Source: Lepas anatifera
Taxonomy: Eukaryota > Arthropoda > Thecostraca > Lepadidae
Assembly: GCA_034440635.1 (NCBI GenBank)
Contig: JAOTON010001129.1
Location: 2,125,501 to 2,189,500, forward strand
Length of the DNA stretch: 64,000 nucleotides
Direction: 5' to 3'
This document shows positions 1-10,063 of the stretch, piece after piece. Below the pieces are notes generated by a model that made no database searches, was not told the origin of the DNA, and worked only from the letters and a program-made list of their open reading frames with translations. The first letter of the stretch is position 1. The number at the start of each line of letters is the position of its first letter. The translations under genes and the position numbers were made by a program.

Positions 1-16
1 ACTATTCAATCACAGT

Positions 17-376
17 TCACACACCCCACAGTGCTAGTGAAATGTGTGTATGTTTCTGTATGTTGAGGTGTGGTTTCTGTCGTGTGATGTGTATGGCTTC
101 ATGAATGAACAGGCGGGGATGGTCGTGGGCGGAGTCGATGATTTTTGTGTTGTCTTTTAGGAGTTTGTGTGTTGGTTTTGTGTGGTGTTTGTGTAGCCAG
201 TGTTCTACGGGGCCTGTGTGGTCTTGTAGGTGCATGGTGAGGCGGCGTGATAATGTCGTCGTGGTCGCACCAATGTAGAGTCTATCATGAGGCCTGCAAT
301 CCTCATGCGGGCATTCAAACTGGTACACTACATTGGTGCGATTGGACTCTTGTACTGTGGTTGGATTGTTTTTCAT
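17..376 (-). pseudogene. GIY-YIG endonuclease domain of Penelope-like element (copy 1)
   Basis: Encodes the C-terminal nuclease that Penelope-like elements use to nick the target DNA. Visible family features are VVYQFECP followed by a Cys pair, the LYIGAT core (a GIY-YIG variant), the conserved Arg in LSRRLTMHL, and a downstream Glu in FIHEAI. The open frame starts with an internal Met. Upstream, a CAA codon of copy 2 reads TAA here, so the reading frame from the RT is cut by a nonsense change. A frameshift also separates it from the linker at 373-663. It is a fragment, not an expressed gene. Confidence 0.85.
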
Positions 377-663
377 GAATAGTTAACTTGTTTTTTTCTG
401 ATAGTATATGTTGAACTGTAGGCGTTCACCATCTGTGTTGCATGATTTGGTTTTTGACGATGTCTTTTAGGATTTTTTCCATCTGATTTGTAGTGGGAAC
501 TCATGTGATTTTTGTAGTATAGATGGTGGACTTTGTACTGCTCTGGTTGTTGCTGTTGTGTGTGCTGATTGTTAAGTTGTTTGTGGATCTCTTTGTCAGT
601 TTCTGAGTTGGTAAAGCCGTTGTTTATTAGTAGCTCCTTCACTCTGCTGAGTTCGGTGTCCAT
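373..663 (-). pseudogene. Penelope-like RT C-terminus/linker fragment (copy 1)
   Basis: Gln-rich linker (HTQQQQPEQ) starting MDTELSRVK, identical in nature to the plus-strand segment at 1925-2065. It lies between the RT thumb and GIY-YIG in the parent element. The frame shifts after HYKSDGKNPKRHRQ; the intact order would continue with an ILKDIV-type segment as seen at 4133. Only its position within the element indicates a role. Confidence 0.7.
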
Positions 664-682
664 ATGTTCATATGACGAGCTA

Positions 683-2065
683 GTGAAAACATAGTAGACA
701 AGTAAACAGAATTAGAATTGCTGTACCAAAACATACTGAAGCTCGAAGCAGAAGATAAAGTATCAGTGCACCCAGACTTAAAAGGACTGCTAATCGGGGA
801 AGGAAGTAACCTACGAGGGAGCGACCGCAGCCAAATATTGACACCAGAACTTCGTCTAGCAGGAAAACAGCTGAAAGAAGACAATCGAATCATTGTTAGA
901 AGAGCTGATAAAGCATCGATTTTCGTAATCTTAAACCGAGAAGAATATGACAGAAAACTAAGTGACATATTAGCAGATGAAACCAAATTCAAAAAGATAA
1001 AAGAAGATCCAACAAAAAACTCAAAGCCAAAGTGAACAGAATTATTAAGTGTGCAAATGCTGTGAAAGGTGATGTGCATTTTGAAACTATAACCGGTGAG
1101 TACACTCCAGGATACGCATACGGCACAGTCAAAACACACAAAGCAGACAATCCTCTCAGGCCCATCATTTCACAGGTGTGCACTCCCACATATAAAGTAG
1201 CAAAACAACTTAATAAGCTTTTAAGACCCTATGTCCCTCCACAGTATTGCATTAACTCTTCAGAAGAATTTTTAGACTTGCTTCGTGTCAAGAAACCCCA
1301 GGGTGAGTTAGCTTCCATCGATGTAGTAACTCTCTTCACCAACGTTCCCGTAGATAAAACCATCCAGATAATTATTGACGAAGTCTACCATACACGTAGT
1401 AATGGATTAGAAAAACTTGCGCTATCTCCAGACATCTTAAAAACCTCCTTATAGCATGCACCAAAGATTCTCCATTCCGTGGCCCCGATGGAAAGTTATT
1501 CACTCAGAAAGATGGCGTCGCCATGGGCTCCCCCTTGGGCCCCTTCTCGCAAACTTTTATATGGCCTACGTGGAGGAAACTAGTCTGAGAGAGCCAGATA
1601 TTAAGCCAACAACTTATTGTAGATACGTCGACGACATATTCCTTGAAGTCAGGGATAGTGACCACCTCACAGCCATCATCAACAAATTTGAAAATAATTC
1701 AGTTCTCAAGTTCACGTTTGAAAAACATCATGACAACTCTCTGTCTTTCCTTGACGTTAACGTAAAATCCACTCCCGAAAAGTACATCACCAGCGTATAT
1801 ACAAAACCCACGTCTACAGGAAAAAACGCTGAACGCTGCGAGTGAATGCCCATCACAGTACAAACAGAGCGTACTGAGAGCATTCATAAAATGAGCTATC
1901 AACACTAGCTCGTCATATGAACACATGGACACCGAACTCAGCAGAGTGAAGCAGCTACTAATAAACAACGGCTTTACCAACTCAGAAACTGACAAAGAGA
2001 TCCACAAACAACTTAACAATCAGCACACACAACAGCAACAACCAGAGCAGTACAAAGTCCACCAT
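683..2065 (+). pseudogene. Penelope-like reverse transcriptase (frameshifted)
   Basis: RT of a Penelope-like retroelement, which copies element RNA into DNA at a nicked target. Motifs in order: DKASIFVILNREEYDRKL (about 915-965), GTVKTHKADNPLRPIIS (about 1118-1170), SIDVVTLFTNVP (about 1312-1350, catalytic Asp), GSPLGPLLANFYM (about 1525-1565), CRYVDDIFL (about 1618-1645, catalytic Asp pair) and SFLDVNV (about 1745). The frame changes near 1030, 1450, 1525-1540 and 1830, and a stop lies near 1890, so it is dead. It is interrupted at 2065 by LINE A; the linker and GIY-YIG domain resume at 4111. Confidence 0.9.
2054..2065. repeat. Target-site duplication of LINE A (left)
   Basis: The 12-mer AAAGTCCACCAT occurs here and again at 4099-4110. 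Removing one copy and everything between restores a continuous Penelope-like sequence. This is the signature of target-primed reverse transcription. Confidence 0.93.
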
Positions 2066-2222
2066 TGTGTGTGTGTGTGTGTGTTGGAGTTTAAGGGCGC
2101 TTCAGCTGCCAGGGCCATTTAGCGCGCCTGACTATACAATTTAATCAATCCTTAAAATCCAAGTCTTCAATGTTATCCTATGTGAAGATAGCTAAAAGCA
2201 GAGCTACTTCATTTATACATGC

Positions 2223-3110
2223 TTAGTTCTGTTGCACTTGTGTTACTCGGTGAGGATTGTATACAATATCAAATCCGATCTCTGTCAAATATAATAAGAC
2301 TATTGAGAACTCAACAGCTGGTCTGTCTCCTATCAAATTTGCAAGGGACATCGGCGGAAAGAATCGAGCACGTAGAGTTCTCAGTCCGTTACATCCTATG
2401 TCAGTTAGTACATGCTGTACAGTAAGCCTGCTTCGACAGTGGCTACACCGGCTTGGTTCTGTAGCAGAAAAGAAATGTCCATGGGTTGCAAATGTGTGAC
2501 CAATGCGAAGTCGTGCGAGGCAGACCTCCTCCCTCCTACTCCGCCTGTTACTCGACTCCCATGGTTCTATGGTTGGCTTGAGTTGTTTTAAGGCGCAGGC
2601 CGACTCACTATCCCATTTGGTTTGCCACTCAGTTTTGAGGAGACTGTTAATCTGTGCCTTTACATCAGATGCTGGAACTCTAAATGCCCCAACTCGTGCA
2701 GTCTCAGACGCCGATCTGGCAGCTAAATCAGCTCTCTCGTTACCGGGTATTCCCACATGACTAGGGACCCATAAAAACTGTATCCTGGCCCCGGTAGAAG
2801 AAGCGGTATTCAGAAGCCTCCGGATGGTGGGCACCAGCCAGGATTTTGGGGGATGACTAGACTGGAGTGCAGCTAGGGAACTAGCGGAGTCTGTAACGAT
2901 TAAAAATTGTCCATCAGGATCTCGGAGAATGTGTCGTAAGACTTGGATAATAGCACATAGTTCGGTGGTAAAAACGGATACTGATGTCGGGAGGCTGAAA
3001 CTTCGACTTACGTCTCTCCCCACGAAGGCACATCCAGCACCTGAGATGCTTTTGGAGCCGTCGGTATAGAAGACAGAGTAACCTGTGTATGATGCAATCT
3101 TTTCAAGTGC
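2223..3110 (-). pseudogene. LINE A RNase H domain and C-terminus
   Basis: RNase H degrades the RNA strand during element replication. The catalytic set is visible: FYTDGSK (about 3060-3080), TELCAI, VTDSASSL and WVPSHVGIPGNERADLAA. It is followed by a Cys/His segment (CSHC...VQHVLTDIGC) like the zinc-finger-like C-terminus of I-type ORF2 proteins. The frame is open back to about 3075, upstream of the first Met, and then shifts relative to the RT at about 3110. Confidence 0.85.
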
Positions 3111-4098
3111 GGATTGCTACAATATCGTTGGTTGGGTCGTAGACTTCCCTAGTGCGAGGAGCTCTTGGTCACATTTGATGGATACGTTGCGCCAGGGCTC
3201 AAATTTCTGTGGTCGTATCTTTGCGACATTTCTTAACGATATTCCGGACCCGTCTAACCACCGCAACACTCGCATACACAATGCCTGGGAGGAACTCGGG
3301 CGGGTAGATGAGAACAGGTCTGTCACGGATGGATCAAATAACCATTTGTGTGTGGGGTGTTTTGGGTACTGCTTCATTTTACTGGCGTACAACAATGTAA
3401 GTCGCTTGCGTCTGAGGTCCAGAGGGGGCTCATTTGCGTCTACGAGTAAACTCGCTCTACGAGATGTGCGAAATGCGCCTGTCGCCACTCGGATGCATGC
3501 ATGATGTACCGCGTCCAGCGGCTGCTTGACGCTGGTTAGCGCTCCATCGTAAGCAATGCATGAGTAGTCCAGAACAGACCTGATGAGGGCGTGATAAAGG
3601 CGTAAAAGTGAGGACCTGTCAGCGCCATACGAAGTGCGTGATACCATTTTGAGAATGTTAATGCGTTTCATACACTTGTTCCTAACATCGCAAATGTGGG
3701 GGAGGTAGGTAAGACGTTTGTCAAATGTAACGCCTAGGAACTTCGCCTCTGTGGCCACGGGTATTCTTTTGCCGTATAGATGGAGATTGATCTCTGGACA
3801 GTATCGATTTCGTCTGCAGAAGTGTACACATATGGTTTTATCTGTTGAAAACTTAAAACCATTCAGTATGCTCCACTCGGTTAGGCGATCAATGCTTAGT
3901 TGCAGCTGTCTTTGAGCGGATATTGAAGTGGACGTTGAGATCCATATCGCGAAGTCGTCGACAAATAGGGACCGCTCGACATTGGGTGGTAAAACATTGC
4001 ATATGTCATTGATTAGGACGCCGAACATGGTTACACTTAAAATGCTACCCTGTGGTGTGCCACTCACTTGTTGCAGCCTCTGGGAATGCGAGTTTCCG
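3111..4098 (-). pseudogene. LINE A reverse transcriptase, C-terminal half
   Basis: Starts abruptly in the RT palm: QQVSGTPQGSILS, then LFVDDFAIW with the catalytic Asp pair, then thumb segments (FLGVTFD, LDYSCIAYD). The frame is open from the truncation point at 4098 through 3117. The endonuclease and RT fingers are missing. Closest in window: LINE B ORF2, with the same motif spacing but clearly diverged. Confidence 0.88.
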
Positions 4099-4110
4099 AA
4101 AGTCCACCAT
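4099..4110. repeat. Target-site duplication of LINE A (right)
   Basis: Second copy of AAAGTCCACCAT, at the 5' boundary of LINE A. The Penelope-like coding sequence continues directly after it. Confidence 0.93.
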
Positions 4111-4641
4111 CTATACTACAAAAATCACATGAGTGCCCACTACAAATCAGATGGTAAAAATCCTAAAAGACATCGTCAAAAAAACCACATCATGCAACAC
4201 AGATGGTGAACGCATACAGCTCAACATATACTATCAGAACAAAAAAACAAGTCAACTAGTCATTAAAAACAATCCAACCACAGTACAAGAGTCCAATCGC
4301 ACCAATGTAGTGTACCAGTTTGAATGTCCGCATGAGGATTGCAGGCCTCATGATAGACTCTACATTGGTGCGACCACGACGACATTATCACGCCGCCTCA
4401 CCATGCACCTACAAGACCACACAGGCCCCGTAGAACACTGGCTACACAAACACCACACAAAACCAACACACAAACTCCTAAAAGACAACACAAAAATCAT
4501 CGACTCCGCCCACGACCATCCCCGCCTGTTCATTCATGAAGCCATACACATCACACGACAGAAACCACACCTCAACATACAGAAACATACACACATTTCA
4601 CTAGCACTGTGGGGTGTGTGAACTGTGACTGAATAGTATGT
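4099..4641 (+). pseudogene. Penelope-like linker and GIY-YIG endonuclease (copy 2)
   Basis: Continuation of the RT element broken at 2065. The open frame 4133-4621 holds the linker (NTDGERIQLNIYYQNKK) and the full GIY-YIG domain: VVYQFECP, LYIGAT, LSRRLTMHL, FIHEAIHI. The part before about 4190 is in another frame. Near the 3' end the terminal sequence matches the window's first bases in inverted orientation. This copy lacks the nonsense codon of copy 1, so it is the better reference for the domain. Confidence 0.88.
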
Positions 4642-4825
4642 GGTATAGTATGCATTAGAATGTGGTTAGTATGGTTGTGATTTATGAATGCGTTAAAACT
4701 ATGCTTTGTGGTTTTGCTCAGTGAAAGTTGCTAAGATATTGTCCTCTGCTCCTTCTTGAAAATATTCGCTTTTTGTAAACTAAGATTAGCCTCAGTAGGT
4801 AACAAACTAAAAATGGAGTGCTAGT

Positions 4826-4874
4826 TGTCCTTGATAATGATTGGTATAATACAATCGAAACGCGTCGGAAAAAA
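4826..4874 (+). ncRNA. Degenerate hammerhead-ribozyme-like motif
   Basis: Downstream of the Penelope-like 3' end, the 3' half of a hammerhead core is clear: a GATTG...CAATC stem (about 4839-4855) followed by GAAACGCGTC. The CUGAUGA box expected upstream is not intact (TTGATAAT is found). Penelope-like elements are known to carry hammerhead ribozymes, so this is probably a decayed one. Activity is unlikely. Confidence 0.35.
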
Positions 4875-4880
4875 TGACTT

Positions 4881-5013
4881 ATGACTATAATAGAAGCATT
4901 TAACACCATTACCGAACCAGACAAAAAAATATTCAACAAGCTACTGAAACTCAACCGAAAACTCAAAAACTCGAAACGCTATTCTTCTCAACGACATCTG
5001 CCTGAAAAATATA
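4881..5013 (+). other. Short Lys-rich open frame after Penelope-like element
   Basis: Encodes MTIIEAFNTITEPDKK followed by a basic KLLKLNRKLK stretch, then runs into a TA microsatellite. Basic leader segments begin many Penelope-like ORFs and it lies just after the ribozyme-like motif, so it may be the 5' coding start of a tandem copy. No conserved domain is visible. Confidence 0.25.
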
Positions 5014-5017
5014 TATT

Positions 5018-5021
<4 letters not shown>

Positions 5022-5079
<58 letters not shown>
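5022..5079. repeat. (TA)n microsatellite
   Basis: Pure TA dinucleotide run of about 58 bp. A shorter run is at 5191-5207. Confidence 0.95.
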
Positions 5080-5081
<2 letters not shown>

Positions 5082-5134
5082 TTACAATGATGTTTAGGCG
5101 AATTTCAAAAACTAAATTTATAAAAACATTATAT

Positions 5135-5180
5135 TGCACCACATAAACGCGTTTCGTATTCACTTCATCAGTATGCAGCA
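5135..5180 (-). ncRNA. Hammerhead ribozyme candidate (type I, Penelope-like style)
   Basis: On the minus strand, in order: stem I 5' arm ending GCATA, the invariant CTGATGA box, a short stem II segment AGTGAATAC, the invariant GAAA box, the palindrome ACGCGT as a minimal stem III, then TATGT closing stem I, with an outer TGC/GCA pairing. The predicted cut is after the T following CGCGT. Minimal hammerheads with a very short palindromic stem III are known from Penelope-like elements. Stem II is weak (GU/AC with one extra A), so activity may be low or need dimerisation. The Penelope-like element lies immediately to the left. Confidence 0.65.
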
Positions 5181-5207
5181 CAATAGAAGTAATATATATA
5201 TATATAT

Positions 5208-5343
5208 AAACACTGTCCAAGTCGTTCACAGTCCCTAACTCATAAACCATAAGAAATGGTAGGCATTGCTTGTCGTTCTTCTATGGCCTATCCTTCCTTA
5301 TGGTTTGTGAGTCATGGACTGTGAACGACTTGGACAGTGTTTT
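5208..5343. repeat. 46-bp inverted repeat with 43-bp loop
   Basis: Arms 5208-5253 and 5297-5343 are near-perfect inverted copies (CACTGTCCAAGTCGTTCAC and complement), with A/T-rich simple sequence outside both. The arm resembles the 3' end of the SINE at 23,340-23,375 (GCGAACAACTTGGACAAAAT). The hairpin may therefore be two retroelement 3' tails in opposite orientation. Confidence 0.7.
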
Positions 5344-6767
5344 AAAAAAATACATATATAGCTTGTGGGTGTTCTGCTAGAATTGATGAGCAGACTGGTT
5401 TCTGAAAATATAATTGCTCATGCACAGACAATATCCCATTGATCGGGACTACCAAGTCATTATAGCTTAGCACATGATAGCGTTACCCGAAACGCTAGTT
5501 TCCACATGCGTGTTTGCTGTCTCGGCCGTCGCCTGTTGACTCGGCGAGGTGACGGCTGCTCCTCTCATGACTGCTCGACCCGCTCGCTGAGCTCTCCCTG
5601 CCAACGCGCTGTGGTTTCCTGATCGAAGCTACCTGTCTGAAGACCTCTGGCACTTGGCTGGTCGGCCAGAAACACTGACTTCTGCTAGTCCAGCCTCACG
5701 TTCTCGGCTGCTGATATCAAAATGCGAATCCATCTCAGTTTTGCACGTGTAGGCAGTGATACGCTTAACCTCAGGCAGTGATACATCCATAACCTCAGCC
5801 GTTACCCTGTTATTGCATTCTTCTATAAGAATATGGCACTCATATTTACTCCGCTCCTCCATGAGTTCAATTATTGTCAGAACAAGGTGCCCTATGACAA
5901 ATCAAACTCACGGTGAGGCTCTTTTATTTTTTGCACATATTACCGTCCGTCCGTGTTCAATTTTGTTCGGAGGAAACATAAAACTGGAAGGAGAACGTAA
6001 CGTAGAACTTGGATTATGCCGGTATGTGAATCATCCAATGCGACTAGTGCAAGATGCCTAGCTGGTGGAAAGCTTATTTTAGGATTTCATACAGCAGATT
6101 TTCCCCAGTCTTTAAAACTTGGCGCAAAATGTCATGTTTGTATAGAATGTTCGCATAATGAAAAGTCACTCAAAATTTTCTACAAGATCACAAAGTTGCA
6201 AACTATCAATCATATCCGTAAACGAAAAACAAATAATTAGAGTCCGCTCTCTTCTGGGCCACAACGGCCCCTAAATATGTCAGAGCAGACTGGGTTAAAG
6301 ATCACTGGCCACAAAGCTGATACCCTTGCACTTCAGTCAAAGTAGTCTATTTTTGGCGCAATTACGGAAGAATTCAGTCGGTGAAGGCATAGGTGGAGAA
6401 ACTATTTTAGTCGGAAGAAAGGTGTAAGTTGGAGGAAGGGGCTTCCACGTTGGTATGGCCGGGGGTGATTAGGCATATCGCTTGAATTTTGATAGAGAAG
6501 TTCCAGAATCGGTTCAAACGGGGGGTGTTTAGAGCTGCTGCCACACTCTGAAAGTAGGGTGCGACAGCCACCACCACTGTCCCCCCCCGGTTCTTGCGCC
6601 TATTGGTAAAGGGTTATGGTCGGGACTTCAGCAGCAGCAGCATGTTTGGGCATAGCATGCTTACAGCACTTGAGAAACAGTGTTAACAACTTCAGTGCTA
6701 CTTAAAAACAGCTCTTTAAGTGCGCTGATACAATCCAAATCGCAATTGTTTCTCACGTTTCGCGTTG
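5344..6767. other. No gene recognised
   Basis: Open frames here are short and lack any domain or codon-like conservation. The stretch 5510-5620 is GC-richer than its surroundings. I see no promoter, RNA gene or repeat boundary I can support. Confidence 0.5.
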
Positions 6768-6775
6768 CTGTTCAT
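6768..6775. repeat. 8-bp target duplication (left) of long-TIR element
   Basis: CTGTTCAT occurs directly before the element start (TAGGCCATGTCG, 6776) and directly after its end (9573-9580). Confidence 0.9.
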
Positions 6776-9572
6776 TAGGCCATGTCGTGATCACCACTTT
6801 TTCACAAGATCTTTGATTTCCGGGTGTTTTCTAATGTATTAATGGTCGCTGATCACGATTTTCTGGTCGAAAATGTCGAATTCGAAAAATATTTGCCCGC
6901 GCAAGCCGTTTGAAATTCTTCCGGTTTGCCAAAATTTCGATGTTTTCATATCTCACGGACAATAAAGTGCAACTTATGTATGGAAAGGGCCACAGAACTT
7001 TTAAACCATTGAATGTGAACAATTTGAAACCTTTTTTGACTCCTTAAAATATATACTTGCCTGATAAAGTACCGTGGAAAGACGGGGATGTTTGAGCTTA
7101 AAAAGATGATAATAGATGGCGCGCATGACGCAGCCGTCAACCACTGTCCCGCTACGTCGCTTATGTCAAGAAGCTATTAGCCAAAGGAGCTGGATATAGG
7201 ATTTGAGCCTATTATGGATTCGATGAATGAACATTTACCTCACAAGATGATCTAGATTTTTCTCGCTTGCAATTTTAAATATTTTTGGTAATGGCTGCTT
7301 TCAAAGCAGGTACAATTAAGATCAGCCAGCCATATATAGATTAGGTATCTAAGTATGTAGTCACTGCGGATCAATTTCAAGTATAAAAATGTATGCAAGA
7401 GCCAGTCGATTATATTTAGATTAGTCTTGCTATCACTAGCAAGGAGAATACCGCATTTCGGGAAAAATGAGGCTACACCACACCTAGCGCCGCCGTCAAG
7501 CCATGTATGCTGCCGCTTAACCAGCTCTCGACTGGGGCTGACGTTGTTGGTCACATTATGATGCTGCAGCTTGAAGAGATGGAGGCCAGAGAAGTGGACC
7601 AATTTCACGTTTCAATAGCTTGAAAATTCGAACCGACCGCTGATGAAGTTACCGAGACTTACAGAAGAGCATCTGTGACAGCAAGAAACAAGTACAAAGT
7701 TCGCTGTGAAATAAGGAAGCATTTAAACCTGAAGGAAGCGATCAGAAGGCGCCTACAAAACATGAAGATATTGTAAGCATGGACAAAGCATGACAACATT
7801 GTTTGACATATAAAGCAGAGTTTTACCATCAAAGGCATCGGCAAACAGAACATTTCTGGAAGACCAGCGAGAAGCGCAGAGGTTGTATCTTGGCGGCTTG
7901 GATGCAGTCGTGACGGACCATTGGAGACGGCAGCAGCTGCGGCAAGCCACTGCTGCTGTTGTTGTGGCTACCAGGAGTTCTCCGGATGTTGCGTTCTGAC
8001 GGAGCTGAAGCTGCGTCAGAACGCAACGGCACCATTGACAGCGACCGATGGTGGTATATGCAGCAGCGAGCTTCCTATTTGTAGCATCACACCAGCTGCT
8101 GACAGACGCCGCACGCGAACAGGCTCTGGCAGGCATAAGTCAATCTCGGAAGGAAAACTTATTTTTAAATGCTACACGGAAGTGGTTTGTAGACTTGTCC
8201 GGGTGATTGTCATATTATTGTGCTCGAATGCGGACGAGCCGGCTTCTCGATCAGACCTTATTGGCGGCAGCAGCAGTGGCTTGCCGCAGCTGCTGCCGTC
8301 TCCAATGGTCCGTCACGACTGCATCCAAGCCACAAAGATATAACTTCTGTGCTTCTCGCTGGTGTTCCAGAAATGTTCTGTTTGCCGATGCCTTTGATGG
8401 TAAAACTCTGCTTTATATGTCAAACAATGTTGTCATGCCTTGTCCATACTTAAATATCTTCATGTTTTGTAGGCGCCTTCTGATCTCTTCCTTCAGGTTA
8501 CAATGCTTCCTTATTTCACAGCGAACTTTGTACTTGTTTCTTGCTGTCACAGATGCTCTTCTGTAAGTCTCGGTAACTTCATCAGCGGTCGGTTCGAATT
8601 TTCAAGCTATTGAAACGTGAAATTGGTCCACTTCTCTGGCCTCCATCTCTTCAAGCTGCAGCATCATAATGTGACCAACAACGTCAGCCCCAGTCGAGAG
8701 CTGGTTAAGCGGCAGCATACATGGCTTGACGGCGGCGCTAGGTGTGGTGTAGCTTAATAATTATTGGGGCTTATCGACGCACCAACTGCCAGGGTCATAT
8801 GGCGTCGCCAACTCTTTCCCTGTTGGAAGGGTTTCTCGGGAGCCAGCTTGCTCCTTGTTCAGGGTGTGGTGTAGCTTCATTTTTCCCGAAATGCGGTATT
8901 CTCCTTGCTAGTGATAGCAAGACTAATATAAATATAATCGACTGGCTCTTGCATACATTTTTATACTTGAAATTGATCCGCAGTGACTACATACTTAGAT
9001 ACCTAATCTATATATGGTTGGCTGATCTTAATTGTACCTGCTTTGAAAGCAACCATTACCAATAATATTTAAAACTGCAAGCGAGAGAAATCTAGATCAT
9101 CTTGTGAAGGTAAATGTTCATTCATTGAATCCATAATAGGCTCAAATCCTATATCCAGCTCCTTTGGCTAATAGCCTCTTGACATAAGCGACGTAGCGGG
9201 ACAGTGGTTGACGGCTGCGTCATGCGCGCCATCTATTATCATCTTTTTAAGCTCAAACATCCCCGTCTTTCCACGGTACTTTATCAGGCAAGTATATATT
9301 TTAAAGAGTCAAAAAAGGTTTCAAATTGTTCACATTCAATGGTTTAAAAGTTCTGTGGCCCTTTCCATACATAAGTTGCATTTTATTGTCCGTGAGATAT
9401 GAAAACATCGAAATTTTGGCAAACCGAAAGAATTTCAAACGGCTTGCGCGGGCAAATATTTTTCGAATTCGACATTTTCGACCAGAAAATCGTGATCAGC
9501 GACCATTAATACATCAGAAAACACCCGGAAATCAAAGATCCTGTGAAAAAGTGGTGATCACGACATGGCCTA
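6776..9572. mobile_element. hAT-like non-autonomous transposon with ~1.2 kb inverted arms
   Basis: Begins TAGGCCATGTCGTGATCACC and ends in its exact reverse complement. Arms run about 6776-7956 and 8270-9572, with sampled stretches almost identical; only about 313 bp (7957-8269) is unique. An exact 8-bp duplication flanks it. Eight-bp duplications are typical of hAT (also P and Merlin) transposons; the TIR start TAGGC is near but not equal to the hAT consensus. No transposase is present. Mirror-image open frames in both arms (for example near 6831-7022 and 9326-9514) are by-products of the symmetry. High arm identity suggests recent origin or gene conversion. Confidence 0.85.
8741..8877 (-). 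mobile_element. 5'-truncated SINE inserted in right arm, with 15-bp TSD
   Basis: A 107-bp insert (8756-8862) is flanked by two copies of GGTGTGGTGTAGCTT (8741-8755 and 8863-8877). Read on the minus strand it matches the 3' half of the tRNA SINEs at 28,044 and 47,121: CCTTCCAACAGG, GTTGGCGACGCC, GGTGCGTCG, then an AATTATT tail. The left arm (around 7466-7490) holds the uninterrupted site, so insertion postdates the arms' duplication. The tRNA head is missing. Confidence 0.88.
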
Positions 9573-9580
9573 CTGTTCAT
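9573..9580. repeat. 8-bp target duplication (right) of long-TIR element
   Basis: Second CTGTTCAT, immediately after GGCCTA. Confidence 0.9.
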
Positions 9581-9978
9581 ATTTCCAGTCCCCGAGGAAA
9601 TCAGTATTCACTTACCATGTCACGCTGCTAGCGCCATCTATGGAGAGCCAGTGCAAACTTAACTCACGGCGGATATAATAAGTAAAAATAACCGTTATGT
9701 TTGCAAGTTGTACCAAGAAGAACAAAGCAAATGGAACACCAACGAACCAAACTACCAGCCCAGTGCAAATTTTTGAACCTCGATGGTAATATGGGTTGAT
9801 GTTAAGCCGAGAAGTGGAAAATTGGGCAAAATGAAAAAGCTTCAACTCGAGTGAGCCACCAAAAGTTTTCGAAAATTGCATTTTTGATTAGCGCATTGTA
9901 ATCAGCACTAAAAAATGCATCAAATAAGCAGCAATCCGTTAATGTCCAATGAAGAAACCCAAAATCCGGACCAGGCTA
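9581..9978. other. No gene recognised
   Basis: AT-rich unique sequence between the long-TIR element and a microsatellite. Open frames are short and show no domain. Confidence 0.5.
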
Positions 9979-9984
9979 ATATAT

Positions 9985-10049
<65 letters not shown>
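9979..10049. repeat. (TA)n microsatellite
   Basis: About 70 bp of almost pure TA, directly before the minisatellite. Confidence 0.95.
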
Positions 10050-10063
10050 CCCAGGGACTGTAC

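Larger units (their letters stand above)
1..682 (-). mobile_element. Penelope-like element, inverted 3' module
   Basis: Near-exact reverse complement of the + strand sequence near 1905-2065 joined to 4111-4637. It carries the RT-GIY-YIG linker and the GIY-YIG domain, and ends in the same terminal bases (window start versus about 4617-4640). It sits head to head with the RT-bearing copy that begins near 683, so the Penelope-like unit is flanked by inverted 3' modules. Penelope-like elements are known for complex tandem or inverted partial copies, so this arrangement fits the family. The copy may continue left of the window. Confidence 0.8.
2066..4098 (-). mobile_element. LINE A: 5'-truncated I-superfamily retrotransposon
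   Basis: Minus-strand LINE with its 5' end at 4098 (inside the RT palm) and its 3' end at 2066, flanked by the 12-bp duplication 2054-2065/4099-4110. It carries the RT C-terminal half and RNase H. The 3' UTR ends with a GC-rich imperfect hairpin (about 2087-2135) followed by a (CA)n tail, seen as (TG)n on the + strand at 2066-2086. The domain order RT-RNase H and the 3' hairpin resemble LINE B. It is non-autonomous through truncation and one frameshift near 3110. Confidence 0.9.

Noticed and set aside
6831..9631. Paired conserved proteins in opposite orientation
   Set aside because: Frames at 6,831-7,022 and 9,326-9,631 and others match only because the two inverted arms are near-identical; no domain or independent conservation.
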